Under the pieces are notes generated by a model that was not told where the DNA came from, did no database searches, and worked only from the letters and a program-made list of their open reading frames with translations. Made by a program: the position numbers and the translations under genes. A stretch of 64,000 bases of DNA from contig MNCI01024945.1 in the NCBI GenBank assembly GCA_015680685.1, positions 237,642 to 301,641 on the forward strand. The letters are read 5' to 3'. The stretch comes from Gnetum montanum. Lineage: Eukaryota; Streptophyta; Gnetopsida; Gnetales; Gnetaceae. Within the stretch, counting starts at the first letter, position 1. Each line of letters begins with the position of its first letter. This document shows, piece after piece, positions 12,061 to 23,760 of this stretch.

Positions 12061-12339
12061 ATCATTCGTGATCATGGGATCTCTTCTCTCTCTCATTCTT
12101 TTGCTGCCAAGAGGTGTTAGGTGTCAGTGTTATCTAGGGTGTTCAGTTTTCTTATCATGAACAACCCATTTTGTAAAAATTATAATTTTTTACATTTGGG
12201 CACTCAGAGTCTATTGTCCCATTTGAGTTAGTCTATATGTTAGTTAATAATCCCACACCTATCCAATATATTATGTTTTATATAACTTGTTCCTCCTCTT
12301 TTTTACTTGAGTACAAGTTTTTATTTTGTCATGGAGGTA
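12061..12339 (+). repeat. Extra copy of the B-type 3' internal end
   Basis: It aligns with 34226-34505, which precedes the 3' LTR of B, from ATCATTCGTGATCATGGG onward. Here it precedes the 5' LTR of B, where no element-internal sequence should be, and is fused directly to the truncated A LTR. This suggests a former tandem or recombined B-type copy. Confidence 0.8.
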
Positions 12340-13194
12340 TGATGAATTGCCATTTTCCTATGGTCGTGACGTTAGGGCTGCAATGTCATGTACATGACAT
12401 CTAGGCTTGGCTTTGATGTCATGTATTCAATGTTGGAGTATATAATCCAGCCTATAAATATAGTGCATGGGCTCTAGTTTTTACATAGTTTTTAAGTTAG
12501 TTTTCAATCAAAGTAGTGAACCTCTTGCAATTTCTTTTCCTTAGAGTTAGAATATTTTTTGAGTGCTCATAGAAGGAGTCTAAGTGTGTATGGTTCTTTG
12601 TTCAAGCACTAATGTACCTGAGCACAACAGTGTGATGAGGATAAAACAAACTCTTTTGACAATCCTTGCAGCACTGAGAATAGATTAATATTTTCTTTAA
12701 TGCACTTGACTTCTATGCTCTTTACTTCAATGCATTTGAATTCAGCAATCTATTTCTAGTTGTTAATGAACATAAGCATGACCACTTCAAGCATACATAT
12801 AGTACTTGGTAACCCAGTAATCTGTAATGTTTGGTAGGCCCAATATCACTATATGTCTTCAGGATGTGTTCAGGAAAGTGGGATAGTTATTTGTGTTAGG
12901 CTAGATAGGCAATAACAAATTAGAATTTAAATTACTTTACTCTTCATTCTTTTTTTAGGCAATAAAATCTATAATATATAAAGTAAGAAAAATCATATAC
13001 CTCAATTACACTTAAACCATACCTTTGAATCTCACAAGTGTAGTTGGGAAGACAACAAATACTCTTAACATCCATTTCACTTCCTAGAAGAGCTAGTGTA
13101 CTAGATAACTATAGGTCCATGGATTTCAACTGGATCACATGTAATTCCTTATTGATTCATATGGTTGGGCATAGGGGTACCTTGCCACTCATCA
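12340..13194 (+). repeat. 5' LTR of B
   Basis: It begins TGATGAA and ends CTCATCA, with a TATA box at 12453-12460 and an AATAAAA-like block near 12640. It pairs with 34506-35357. Confidence 0.85.
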
Positions 13195-13195
13195 T

Positions 13196-13213
13196 TAGCA
13201 CCATTATTGAGGA
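13196..13213 (+). other. Primer-binding site of B (tRNA-Asp type, decayed)
   Basis: TAGCACCATTATTGAGGA differs from the Athila-type tRNA-Asp site TGGCGCCGTTGCCGGGGA at seven positions, all G-to-A or C-to-T transitions. It lies one base after the LTR. Confidence 0.6.
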
Positions 13214-13354
13214 ACTTTTGGTTTTTTCATGCACCATCTAAGATCCAATAATAGTATTTAAATCATTGGAATGAACCTTGGAGTCATATCCTATCTTACA
13301 ATACTACAATAGCTATTTACAAGCACACTATGATTTTTATTTCTCTAATCGAAA

Positions 13355-15900
13355 ATGTCTTCTTCTCATAGGAATGATTATCTATGCAAGACTAATAAAG
13401 CTTATCGTCCAATGCCTTAACAATATTGAATTGTATACACTCACCTTAATGAGTATGTACCAAACTTCATCTTCATCCTACACTAGGATGAACAACTACG
13501 GTGGCACGACATGAAAGGAAACATTGTGTTGCCACCTAGTCAAGCTATTTCTAGAATGCTCTATCAAATTCTTACATGATGTGGTCTCCAAGACTACCAT
13601 GCAGACTATATTGTGGAAGATACTAATGCCAAGATTATCATCCCACTAAAGCACAATGTCTGCAGGAACGACAGCTAGAATAACACTATGAATTTTGGAA
13701 GGGAAAAGGACTTAATGATTCTCCATTCTTATTGTACCAACAAGCTAGTGGGTAACACTTCTGTAGGGGTTTTTCATTGAATGAAACTCCTCTCTTTGAT
13801 TTCAATGATGGAGGTCAAAACTAGAACTTGCAATCCACAATTCCTAATCCTAGTTTTAGTAATAAGGGATCCAATGACAAAGAAGGATCTAGAGGGGTAA
13901 GTCAAGGCAATGATGTAGACAAGAGGTAAGATTGTGATCATCTTGGAGATCGTTTAAGAGGTGGTAGCAGGCACCATGATGGTGTTGGTTCTTCTTCCTC
14001 TTCCTCTTTGTCATCATCTTCTTATTTTGGCTCTAATCGTGTTTGTAGAACGTGAGATCATGATGGAGGTGATTGAAATAAATGAAATAACTAACAAGAC
14101 CAAAATGATCAAGGAGATCATTAGGAAAGACAAAATCAAGAGTGTAGAAATTCAAGAGAGGTACATCACCATGAACAAAGGGGTAGTATAGAGCATTGTA
14201 GGAATCATGATCAGGGCCTCAATGAGCCTTTTCTTACTACCCAAAGTACTTTTAATATCACAGAGGTAGTAATAATTCCAATAAGCATGTGAATAATGGT
14301 TATATCAAAAGGATAAACATGAATACCATTCTTCGATTTGAAGAGGGATATAACTCTAATCTGAAAAATCATGTCCAATATTTCCAAGATGCATGTGCCT
14401 TGTAGAACATAGAGAATGAGTGGCAAAAAATTTAGTGGTTCCTTAGGAAATTCATCAAAGAAGTAGAGAACTAGTACTGGTCCTTAGAGCGAGAATCTAT
14501 CAGGTGATGGAGTACCATGCTTGAGTTGTTCAATGATAAATATCAAATGTACTTTAGAGTGTCCAACTTAAAAAGGAAAATCCAAGGATGGAAGCAAGGA
14601 ACACATGAACCCTTGGATGTCACCATCAGTTGATACTACTCCTTAATGCAAAAATGTCCTAGTTATGATTATTCTCAACTAGATCATCTTTTCCACAATG
14701 TAAATGAGCTTTGATTAGAAATGAGAAGAACCCTTAGTGTCTATGCCTAAAGGAAATTATCAAATCTAAGTATCCATCAGATACAAAGATTAATAGAGTA
14801 GGTAGATAAAGGGGAGGATGAAATAAGAAAAAGAGAAAGTGAAAAAGAGTATAATTGTGATCATCCCATTTGCAAGAGGAAGGTTCAATTTTGTGATAGT
14901 GAAGATGAGTTCGTACTTGATCAAGGGGTGAATATGAAACCTTGCCACTTCAAAAATTTCAATCTAAACTTATGGCCAAGTTTGATAAATTAAGGGACTC
15001 AATAAATAACAAATTTCAAGCTATTCTTAAAATTTTTGAAGAGTCCAAAGAACAAGGTAGTGATCATGAGTGCAGGAGGCATAAGAAAGTTGAACATGTA
15101 TATTACAAAGGTAAGTGCAACATTGCTACAATTGAAGAAGTTGCAAATAGTGAATCAAATGAATGATTATGGGTGTGATGTCTATCAATATGAACATCCT
15201 AAGGGATGTTTCCCCATTGTGTGACATCTATAGAAGTCTAGGGTGTATGCCTTACATCCATGACTTATACTAAGACAAACATCAAAAAGGTTACCTTACC
15301 CTCAAGGTAATCTTAAGCAGTTCACCAAAAACAACCTTATTATCCAAGTGGAGCTTCACTACAATTGTATGAATATTATCAATAGTGGCAAAAACCACAA
15401 TCATGGGTACCAGCACTGCCAAGGCAACAATACCCTTATCAGTAGCCTAATCCATATGGTTACTATGTTTGAAAACCCATGTCTCCATGTGACTCCTCCA
15501 GTCATGTCTCTAATTTTTATCCTTACTACCATCCTTCATATTATTATCAAGCTCATTCTCCACATGAAAGAATGGATACCACCTATTACCCTTATCCTCC
15601 TCCTATCTTTGCACATACTCCTCCTCCAGTTGCATAGCTACCACCTACTACACCTATGTAAAATGAACTGCTACTCCAACTACAACAACATAATGCTACA
15701 AGGGGTGTTAATCTATAACTGAATCATCAATTGAAGGGGTTAAATGCTCAATTAAAGAATAGACCTTTCTTTTAACCTTGTAGTCCACCTAAGCCCTCTC
15801 ATACATCCACGATTGACCACCCTACTCCTGCATCTTCCTATGAACCCAATACATTCAAATCAAACTCTAGCTAGGATCCATACTGTAATTCTAACTCATA
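13355..15900 (+). pseudogene. gag: B gag pseudogene
   Basis: An ATG at 13355 opens MSSSHRNDY, parallel to MSSSSYNHD in element C. Similar order follows: an N-terminal segment with SRML, a Ser/His/Asp-rich low-complexity part near 13970-14200, the gag core near 14400-14760, and a Lys/Glu-rich then Pro/Tyr-rich tail to about 15850. Stops and frameshifts are frequent, and the longest open block is 124 codons. Its role is capsid formation. No CCHC zinc knuckle was seen. Confidence 0.6.
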
Positions 15901-16586
15901 CTATGTATAATTAAATTTGTGTAGGAAATATTCCCAAAAAATTATCTGATCCTAGAAGCCCACTAATTTACTTGTATATTGTTGAAAATGAACCATACAA
16001 AGCTCTTCTTGTTTCAGGTTCTAGTGTTAATTTATTTTTTCATGAGATGTATGTTGCCTAGAACCTATCTCCTCTCAAAAAGAGCAACATAAGATTAGAA
16101 TTGGTAGACCAATCCATCACTATTCCATTGGGACTGTTGGAAGACATTTTGACCATTTTTTATGGGTGGTCTTATCCTACAAATTTCCTAGTAATCAAAG
16201 TGGAGAGCTGCAAAGGGGATTTTCCAATCATCATGGGAAAGGCATGGCTAAGCACTATCAATGCAAGAATGGGCATTTGAGATCTTTCCCTAGAAATATC
16301 TAAAGAAAATGCATTTGGAAATAATGAAAAGAAGAGAGTTCCATGCATTGGATATAGTGATACTAGGTGTGATTGTGTGTAGAAACTTTGGGCTATAAAG
16401 TAAGCATCCATCTCTGCATGCAAATCTTGTAAAGTAGAAATTCAAAGGTGTCTATATACAGTACCCACAAAATAGGAGGGTATCTAATAGATGATCATTG
16501 ATTCTAAAATTAGGACACTTTATATGAAACTGACTAAGAGCCTAACATGTGCATATGTCACAAGCATGGATGAACTCAAGCAAGCT
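15900..16586 (+). pseudogene. B protease and pol start, cut by element C
   Basis: The region matches the protease region of C: a segment corresponding to ALLNSGSKVNLI (here decayed, near 15995-16045), then the block around LPPLKK near 16070. Reading continues toward the RT until 16586, where element C begins. The same reading resumes at 29922 beyond C. Confidence 0.6.
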
Positions 16587-17529
16587 TGATGAGTTGTTGT
16601 TGGTTGGTTGTGTTGATGAGGCTTTGTCAATGAAGCTGACCACATCGATATGGCCTCATCCACGAGGTCCCATTGGTGCATCTTGATTTATGTTGATGAT
16701 GCCTCATTGACATAATGTCTATCCATCACCTATAAATACACACCTACTAGCCGCATTTATGGGGAGTCTAGATTTTAGTAGTAGTGAAGCTCTTGCATTT
16801 TTTCCATCTAAAAGTTAGATTTTTTTCCCTGAGTACCCGTAGTAGGATTCATTGATTGTATGGATCTTTAGTCAAGCATTGTTGTACCTAAGCATGATAG
16901 TGTTTGCGGCAATAAAGACAAGCTTTCTGATAAACCTTATAGAAATTTGGATAGATTAGCTCTTTTATTTATGCATTAAATATTTTCAATTATTCGTTAA
17001 TTATTCTCAATTATTTTACAGATATTTTCCATCAATTTAGTTAATATAATTATTAAGTTAGATAGATTAAATACATAAGTACGACCACTTTGAGCATAAC
17101 ACGTATTCACTTGGTAATCCCAGCAACATTATTGCTTGGTACACCCAATAACGTAGTGTTTGGTCATCCAATAGTGGATACATGGGTTTAGGATGTGTAC
17201 AAAAAGTGGGAATGAATACTTATGTTAGGATTAGTTAAATAGTAGTTAATTAATTAATTTAGATTAGTTAATAAATTCCTTTTACCTACATTTTGAGCAT
17301 CCAAAACATAAAATACAAAATGATAAAAATTGGATGCCTTAGTTACACTTAACGATACCAATGTACATCACAAGTGTAATTGGAAGGACAACGGTTGAAT
17401 TTAAGGTTAGATTCACTTACTAAAGGGCTAGTGCATTGGAAATGATAAAGTCCACAAAATTCAATTGAGTCACATGTGAACACTTCGTGATTCATATGGT
17501 TGGGCATATGGGTACCTCACCACTCATCG
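16587..17529 (+). repeat. 5' LTR of C
   Basis: 943 bp, TGATGAG...CTCATCG (last base changed), TATA box TATAAATA at 16731-16738, AATAAA at 16911-16916. It pairs with 28972-29916. Confidence 0.9.
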
Positions 17530-17530
17530 T

Positions 17531-17548
17531 TGGTGTTGTTGCCAAGGA
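17531..17548 (+). other. Primer-binding site of C (tRNA-Asp type)
   Basis: TGGTGTTGTTGCCAAGGA matches the Athila-type site TGGCGCCGTTGCCGGGGA except for three C-to-T and two G-to-A changes. It lies one base after the LTR. In retrotransposition the tRNA 3' end anneals here to prime minus-strand DNA. Confidence 0.75.
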
Positions 17549-17683
17549 CTTTGTTTGTGGAATGTTTGCTATTTAGGTCTAAGTGGATACCACTAATATC
17601 ATTGTACAAACCTAAAAGTTAATAACATTCCCACTATACATAAAATATTAAAGCACATTGACAATTTCATTTTATTTTATAAA

Positions 17684-19950
17684 ATGTCTTCTTCTTCTTA
17701 TAACCATGATGATACTACACCACTAATCCCACAGGAATGCAAGGTGGTATATGATCATCTAGATGAGTTTATGCTAAATTTTACCTAAGATGAATAAATG
17801 CAAAGGTGTGATATGGAGGGAAATTTCATTTTGCCTCTCGATAGATCTATGCCTAGAATGCTAATTAAAACCCTTAAGAAGTTGGGCATAGAAGATCTTC
17901 ACAAAGAGTATGTTGTGGATGGATATGACAGTCGAAACTATCATCACATTGAAACACAACATAAGTGAGATAAACATCAAGAGAGACTCCATGAAGCCAC
18001 AAAGGGGAAACATTACAGTAACCCCTTGTTCCTAATAGATCAAGAGGATAATGATGATCCTCCCTTGGAAGGTTCTCAACATGAATATTCTCCACCCCTT
18101 GCTAATGATGGTGAGAGTGTGAACTTGACCCTGTGATCAATGATTCATAAATTGGATTCAAGAAAAAGTGATAGCCATGGTAGGAACCTGGGTGAACATT
18201 GTAATAAAAAGGGATCTGATGATGATGATCATAAAAAACATAAGGGTGATGGTAGACAATGTAGTGGTAGTGGTGGTTCACCTTCCTCTTCATCCTCTTC
18301 ATTTGATTCCAAATATTCCTCTTCATCTGACGATTCTCAAGAAAGCTGCCATCAAAACCACTATGATGAAGGTGATCAATGAAATAATAATGACTGTGAA
18401 GACTACCAAAATCGAAGGGGTGGCCAAAAAAATCATTAGCATCATGATTGTAGCAATGATGATGAACCTTTACTAGCAACTTGAAGTATGCTTAACATTA
18501 CAGAGGCAGTAAGAATTCCAATTAGGCATATGAAGGATAGTCAGATCAAGCACCTAGATATGAACAGTATCCCAAGACTCAAGGGGGGACAAAATTCTAA
18601 TTTATAGACACATCTACAATCTTTTCAAGATATATGTGCCTTATAGAACATCAAAAATGAGTGGCAAAACTCAAGGTTTTCCCAAAGAAACTCATTAAGG
18701 AAGCTAAAAGTTGGTACTGATCCTTAGAACCAAAATCTATCCATAGATGGAGTACCATGTTAGAATTATTAAATGAAATATATCAAATGTACTCTAGGGT
18801 TTCTATTCTAAGAAGGAAAATCAATGGCTAGAAACAAGGAGCACATAAACCCTTGGATGCTGCCATGGGCTGATACTATTCACTCTTACATAGATGCCTT
18901 GACCATGGTTAGTCTCAAAGGAAACAACTTTGCCACATCATAGATGGGCTTAGGGCTAATATAATAAGAACCCTTAGGGTGTATGCCAAGGAAGGTTGTC
19001 TAAAATGAGTGCTCATTATATCCAAAGGCTAATTTAGTAGGTAGTAAAAGAAGAAGTTGAGCTACAAAAAAGGGAGAGTGCTAAAGGGTATAATAGGGAT
19101 CCATCTATCAAAAAATTAGAGGTCCAATTTTGTGACAAGGAGGAGTCACCACTTGATGAAGTGATGAAAAAAAAAGACCTTTCCTATCCAAAATTTTTTT
19201 TTTGACATTTCAGCCAAGGTTGACAAGTTATGGGACTCTTTGGATCAAACTGCTTTGAAGATTGCTGAAGAATCCAAAAAGCAAAATAGTGATCATAATT
19301 GTAGATAACAAAAAGAAGCTAAACATGCCTATCAAAGAGGTAAGGGCAAAGCTATTACAATAGAGGAAGTTATAGAGTCTGACTTTGATGATGAAACCGA
19401 ATGTGACATATGTTAATATAAATATCACAAAGGGATGTTGCCCTATGGTGTCACACTTACAAGAATTTGATGTGTACACACTAAACCCTTGCCTAGCATG
19501 TAGGCAAGCTCCAAGACAATTACCTTATCGTCAAGGTAGTCCAAGATAGTTCCACCAACAACAAAAAGCTTACTACCTAAGTGGAACTCCTCCACAACCT
19601 TATGAATTGTACCAATAGTGGTACCAACCATAAGCATGGGGAATGCCACCCCCAAGGCAAAAATACCCTTATACGAAACCAAATCCATATAGGTACTATG
19701 TTCAGCAACCCATCTCCCCTAGAATTTTAGTAAGTCATGCATCATTCTAGCATCACTATTATCCTCCAGACTACCACAAAACACATTCATCATCTACTCA
19801 AGGGGAAAACCCATATTAGTATCCTTATCATCCTCCACGTCCCTCAGCACCTATAGCTACACCTTCAACTCAGTTACCTCTTGCTCCATCTATGCAGGGT
19901 GAAATTACTTCATAGTTGCAACAATGAAATGATACAAGGGCTATATGCTC
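17684..19950 (+). pseudogene. gag: C gag pseudogene
   Basis: The frame opens at ATG 17684 (MSSSSYNHDDTTPLIPQE). A segment with FILPLDRSMPRMLIKTLKKLGIEDL follows near residues 50-75. A low-complexity Ser/Asp/His/Lys-rich region lies at about 18140-18380. The gag core is near 18480-19000 and a Lys/Glu-rich tail near 19050-19450. Stops interrupt it repeatedly. It encodes the particle protein by position and by similarity with the gag of A and B. There is no visible zinc knuckle. Confidence 0.65.
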
Positions 19951-20064
19951 AAAACTAGTTTTTTAACCAAGTGGTCTAGATGATCAATCAAGGAAATGAC
20001 CTTTCTTCTAGCCCAGCAATCCTCTCTAGCCCTCACAACTTACTTTGGCTAATCATCTTGTATC

Positions 20065-20652
20065 TTGAGTACCCTATCCTCTACATCAAATACCTTCGAG
20101 CACCCTTCAAACCAAGTGCTGCCTAGGATCTACACTATAAGGCTAACTCATGTTGTTTTTGATTTGATCAAGGCTAATAAACTTCATACAAAAAGATCTA
20201 ATCTAGTAAGTCCACTCATCTTCCTACAAATTGCTAGACAAGAACCATGCAAGGCTCTTCTTAACTCTGGTTCTAAGGTTAACCTCATCTACCATGATAT
20301 GTACAAAGCTTGGAACCTACCACCTCTTAAGAAGAGAAATATCTATTTAGAATTAGTAGATTAGTCAATTACAATTCCTTTGTGTAGTTTTTGGGTGATC
20401 CTATCCTACTAACTTTCTGGTAATCAAGGTAGACAATTTCAAAAGTGACTTCCCCATCATCATAGAAAGGCCTTGGTTAAGCATGATTGAAGTGCAAACC
20501 GGTATAAGGGACCTATCTCTCGAGATATCTAAGAAGAATGAGTTAGGAAAAATTAAAAAGAAATGTATTCCATACATCATGTACAATGATAAAGAGTGCA
20601 ATTGCATGTAAAATATTTTGTTAATCAAAAGCACATACATTAAGTCATGCAA
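20065..20652 (+). pseudogene. C aspartic protease domain
   Basis: The open block 20065-20364 contains ARQEPCKALLNSGSKVNLI near its middle. The canonical plant retropepsin motif here is DSGS or DLGS, so the catalytic Asp appears to be Asn. The block then runs on to WNLPPLKKRNIYLELVD and a decayed flap region. The same arrangement is seen in A (37564-37764). A missing catalytic Asp alone would prevent maturation. Confidence 0.7.
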
Positions 20653-20679
20653 TTAGTATGTGCAAGAAATTAATATTCA

Positions 20680-21640
20680 ATGGTGTTTGTACACAACAAC
20701 ACAAAGTTGGAGGGAACCCAGTGGTTGATAGTTGATTTAGATAGCAGCACAATATCCATGGAGCCAACTGAGAGCTTAACTTATGAATATGTAGAAGGCA
20801 TGGACAAAATTGAACAAGTCCATTCCCAACTCTCTGATGAAGATGATGATAACTGTTGGGAAGAGATGGAGATCCGTGATCACTTCAAGCATGAGCCCTT
20901 AGAACTAAAAAATTTACCAATCAGAATTGAGTATGCATTTTTAAAGAATGGTAAACTGGTCATCATTAATGCCAAACTTGCTCCTAAACAAAAAGAAATG
21001 TTGTTGACAATGTTGAATAAAAGGTCAATAGCCTTTTCTTGGTCATATCCAAATCTAACACGAATTGATCCAAGGATATGCCAGCATCACATCTACACTG
21101 ACCCATCCATGAAGCCTAGAAGGCAACCACAAATGTGGCTAAACCTCAAATTAAAGCAAATCATTAAGGAGTAAAGTAGATCAACTCCTCAAGGTGGGGT
21201 TTATCTATCTAATCATAGATAATGAGTGGGTTAGCCCACTCATAATTGTACTAAAGAAGGATGGTAAATGGAAAGTTTGTATTGACTTTAGGTTATTAAA
21301 TATGGCAACATTTAAGGATCATTTTCCTTTTCCATTTGTGGGTCAACTATTAGACACCATATATGAGCATTGTTATTATAGCTTCTTGGACAGCTATAGT
21401 GGCTATAACCAAATCCAAATTACACCAGAAGACCAAGCCAAGACAACAATCATGACTCCCTGGGGGCCTTTTGCATATTGTAAGATTCCATTTAACCTAT
21501 GTAATGCCGCTACAACATTTCAAATCTTGGTTCTTAGTATCTTTCAACAAAAAATTGGTAATGGTGTTGAAGTATTCATGGATGACTTATCCACCTATGA
21601 AGCTAAATTTGAGCAAGTCTTGGATCTACTTGAGTAAGTA
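20680..21640 (+). pseudogene. C reverse transcriptase domain
   Basis: Two open blocks cover the pre-RT and RT. 20680-21174 includes IEYAFLKNGKLVIINAKLAP and CQHHIYTDPSMKPRRQPQ, the conserved lead-in of Athila pol. 21194-21637 includes DNEWVSPLIIVLKKDGKWKV, SFLDSYSGYNQIQITPEDQA and VEVFMDDLSTYEAKFEQ. The catalytic Asp residues are visible (LD and FMDD). A frameshift near 21175-21190 separates the blocks. The FMDD form with STYE/STYG is typical of Athila rather than chromoviruses, which use IDDIL-type motifs as in element E. Confidence 0.85.
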
Positions 21641-22516
21641 CTAAAGAGATGTGTTGAGAAAAACCTATGGCTCAATTGGCAAAAGAGCCATCTCATGGTC
21701 CAAAAAGGCATTGTTCTAGGTCACTGAGTTTCACAGAAAGGGATTGAGGTAGACCCAGAAAAGATAAGGATCATCTAAGGAATAACATGTCAACTAGAGA
21801 GCATCAAAGATGTTTAGTCATTCCTTGGACACACTGGTTACTACTAGCACTCTATTGAGAATTTCTCTAACATTGCAAAGCTATTGGTAGAGCTTACAAA
21901 GAAAGATGTATCTTTCATTTGGACCAAGGAATGTGAAAATACATTCCAACAATTAAAAGAGAAACTCATAGAAATACCAATCCTACAAGCACCTGATTGG
22001 TCCAAACCATTCCATATCATGAAAAACACATCTAACTATGGTTTGGGAGTAGTCCTCATGCACATGGACAATAAGAAATGTCCATATTATATCCACTACG
22101 CGAGTCAAAGCATTGTAGGGGCACAGTTAAATTACATAACCATGGAAAAGGAATTAATGATAGTGGTGTATGCAGTAGAAAATTTTAAAAATTATGTGCT
22201 AGGTTACAAAGTATTCGTACATACAAACCACATTGCATTTTTCTTCCTTATACGGTGGCTTGTGATCTTACAAAAATTTGATCGTACTATGGTAGATCAA
22301 AAAGGAACCAAGAATGTGATCAGTGACCATCCTTTAGGCTTAAGATGGGATAACAAAAAGGAGGAGAACCTACTCTCTAATCAATTTCCAAATGAACACC
22401 TCTTTATTGGAATAATAAATGAACAAATTCTTGAAAAAGCAATATGGTATAATGGCATCCTCACATATCTTCTCACTCAAGAGATTCCACAAGAATTGGA
22501 TTTTAGGGAAAAATAA
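21640..22516 (+). pseudogene. C RT thumb and RNase H domain
   Basis: The block carries WTKECENTFQQLKEKL, the RNase H entry segment IPILQAPDWSKPFHIM, and MEKELMIVVYAVENFKNYVL with VHTNHIAFF. RNase H removes the RNA strand of the RNA-DNA hybrid. The usual DASDYALGAVL-type block is decayed (NTSNYGLGVVL), so the first catalytic Asp is lost. It is followed directly by the integrase. Confidence 0.8.
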
Positions 22517-23760
22517 CAATTTATTCATTGGGTTAAATACTTTATGGAAATTAATGGACACCTTTACAAGGAGTGTGCCAATGGCCTAATTTTTTGGTGT
22601 GTCTAGGACGACGATCAACTATGCATTCTTTAAGTTTCTCATAAAGGACCTTGTGGAGGCCACTATGTAGGGAGATGCATGACCATAAAAATCCTAATGG
22701 AAGGGTACTATTAGCCCACAATCTTTAGGGATACCCACTAGTTTGTCAAGTCTTGTGAATGTTGTCAACATGATGGGGGGGATGACCACTTGTATGGAAG
22801 ATCCTCAATAGTGGATTCAACCACTAGATGCTTTTGACATATATAGTGTTAACTTCATGGGTTCCACCACATCCATGTCTAATTGGAAAGCATATATTAT
22901 AGTAGCAATTAACTATTGCACAAAATGGTTTAAACCAACAACTGTTACAGATTGCACATCATCCACTACGATAAAATTTATACAACATATTATAAATTGG
23001 ATTGGGGTACTGCATTCACTAATTTCTAATAATGAAACTCATTTCATAGGTACCACATTTAGTAAATTAATGCAATCCTTGGGGGTATAGCATAAATTAA
23101 CAACACCTTACCACCCACAAGCCAATGATCAAGTAGAGGTAACCAACTAGGAGATTACAAGAATATTAATGTGAACCATTAGCAAATATAAGAAGGATTG
23201 GAGCATAAAAATTAATGATGCTCTTTGGGCTTATTGATTAACTTGGAAACTTCCTATTGGATATTCTTCCTATGAGTTAGTGTATAGGAAACTTCCAATA
23301 CTCCCAATATAATCTAAGCTCTTTACACTCTCAACAGCCTATGATCTAAACCTTGACCTATGTTTAGCACACAAGGAAAGATTGATCCATTTGAACATGC
23401 TAGAAAAAAATCACTTAGTGACCCTATCTTTGAATGAGGTGAATAAGGAATTTAGAAAGCAATGCCATGACCTTAGAATTAGGAAAGTAAGGCTTCAACT
23501 AGGAGATAAGGTCCTCTACTAGAACCCCACACATGTACCTCAAAAGGAAAAATTTCAAATAATGTAGGAGGGACCTTATGTAATTGATCAAACCTTTCCC
23601 TCTAGGGCCCTGATAATCTACAAACTTGATAGCCCAAATAAAAAGTAGTTGGTCAATATCCAACAAAACCTTTCGTAGAACCAAGATTGGCCAGTGTAAC
23701 TACTGCCTCAACAGATGGACACCCATGTTCTATTTTTTGAATCTCCTCCTTCAAACTCAG
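22517..23760 (+). pseudogene. C integrase domain
   Basis: The zinc-binding block is near 22615-22780: VSHKGPCGGHYVGRC...CECCQHDG with His and Cys in HHCC spacing. The core is at 22840-23160 with STTSMSNWKAYIIVAINYCTKW; the catalytic Asp expected before YCTKW is Asn. A later block reads ISNNETHF where D-N-G is usual, so both Asp of the DDE triad look mutated. The C-terminal part (23480-23720) has QKEKFQIM and GPYVIDQTFPSRALIIYKL, typical of Athila integrase tails. Confidence 0.8.

Noticed and set aside
18102-18479. 125-codon His/Tyr-rich frame on the minus strand
   Set aside because: It is the antisense of the Ser/Asp/His-coding low-complexity part of C gag; no independent support.
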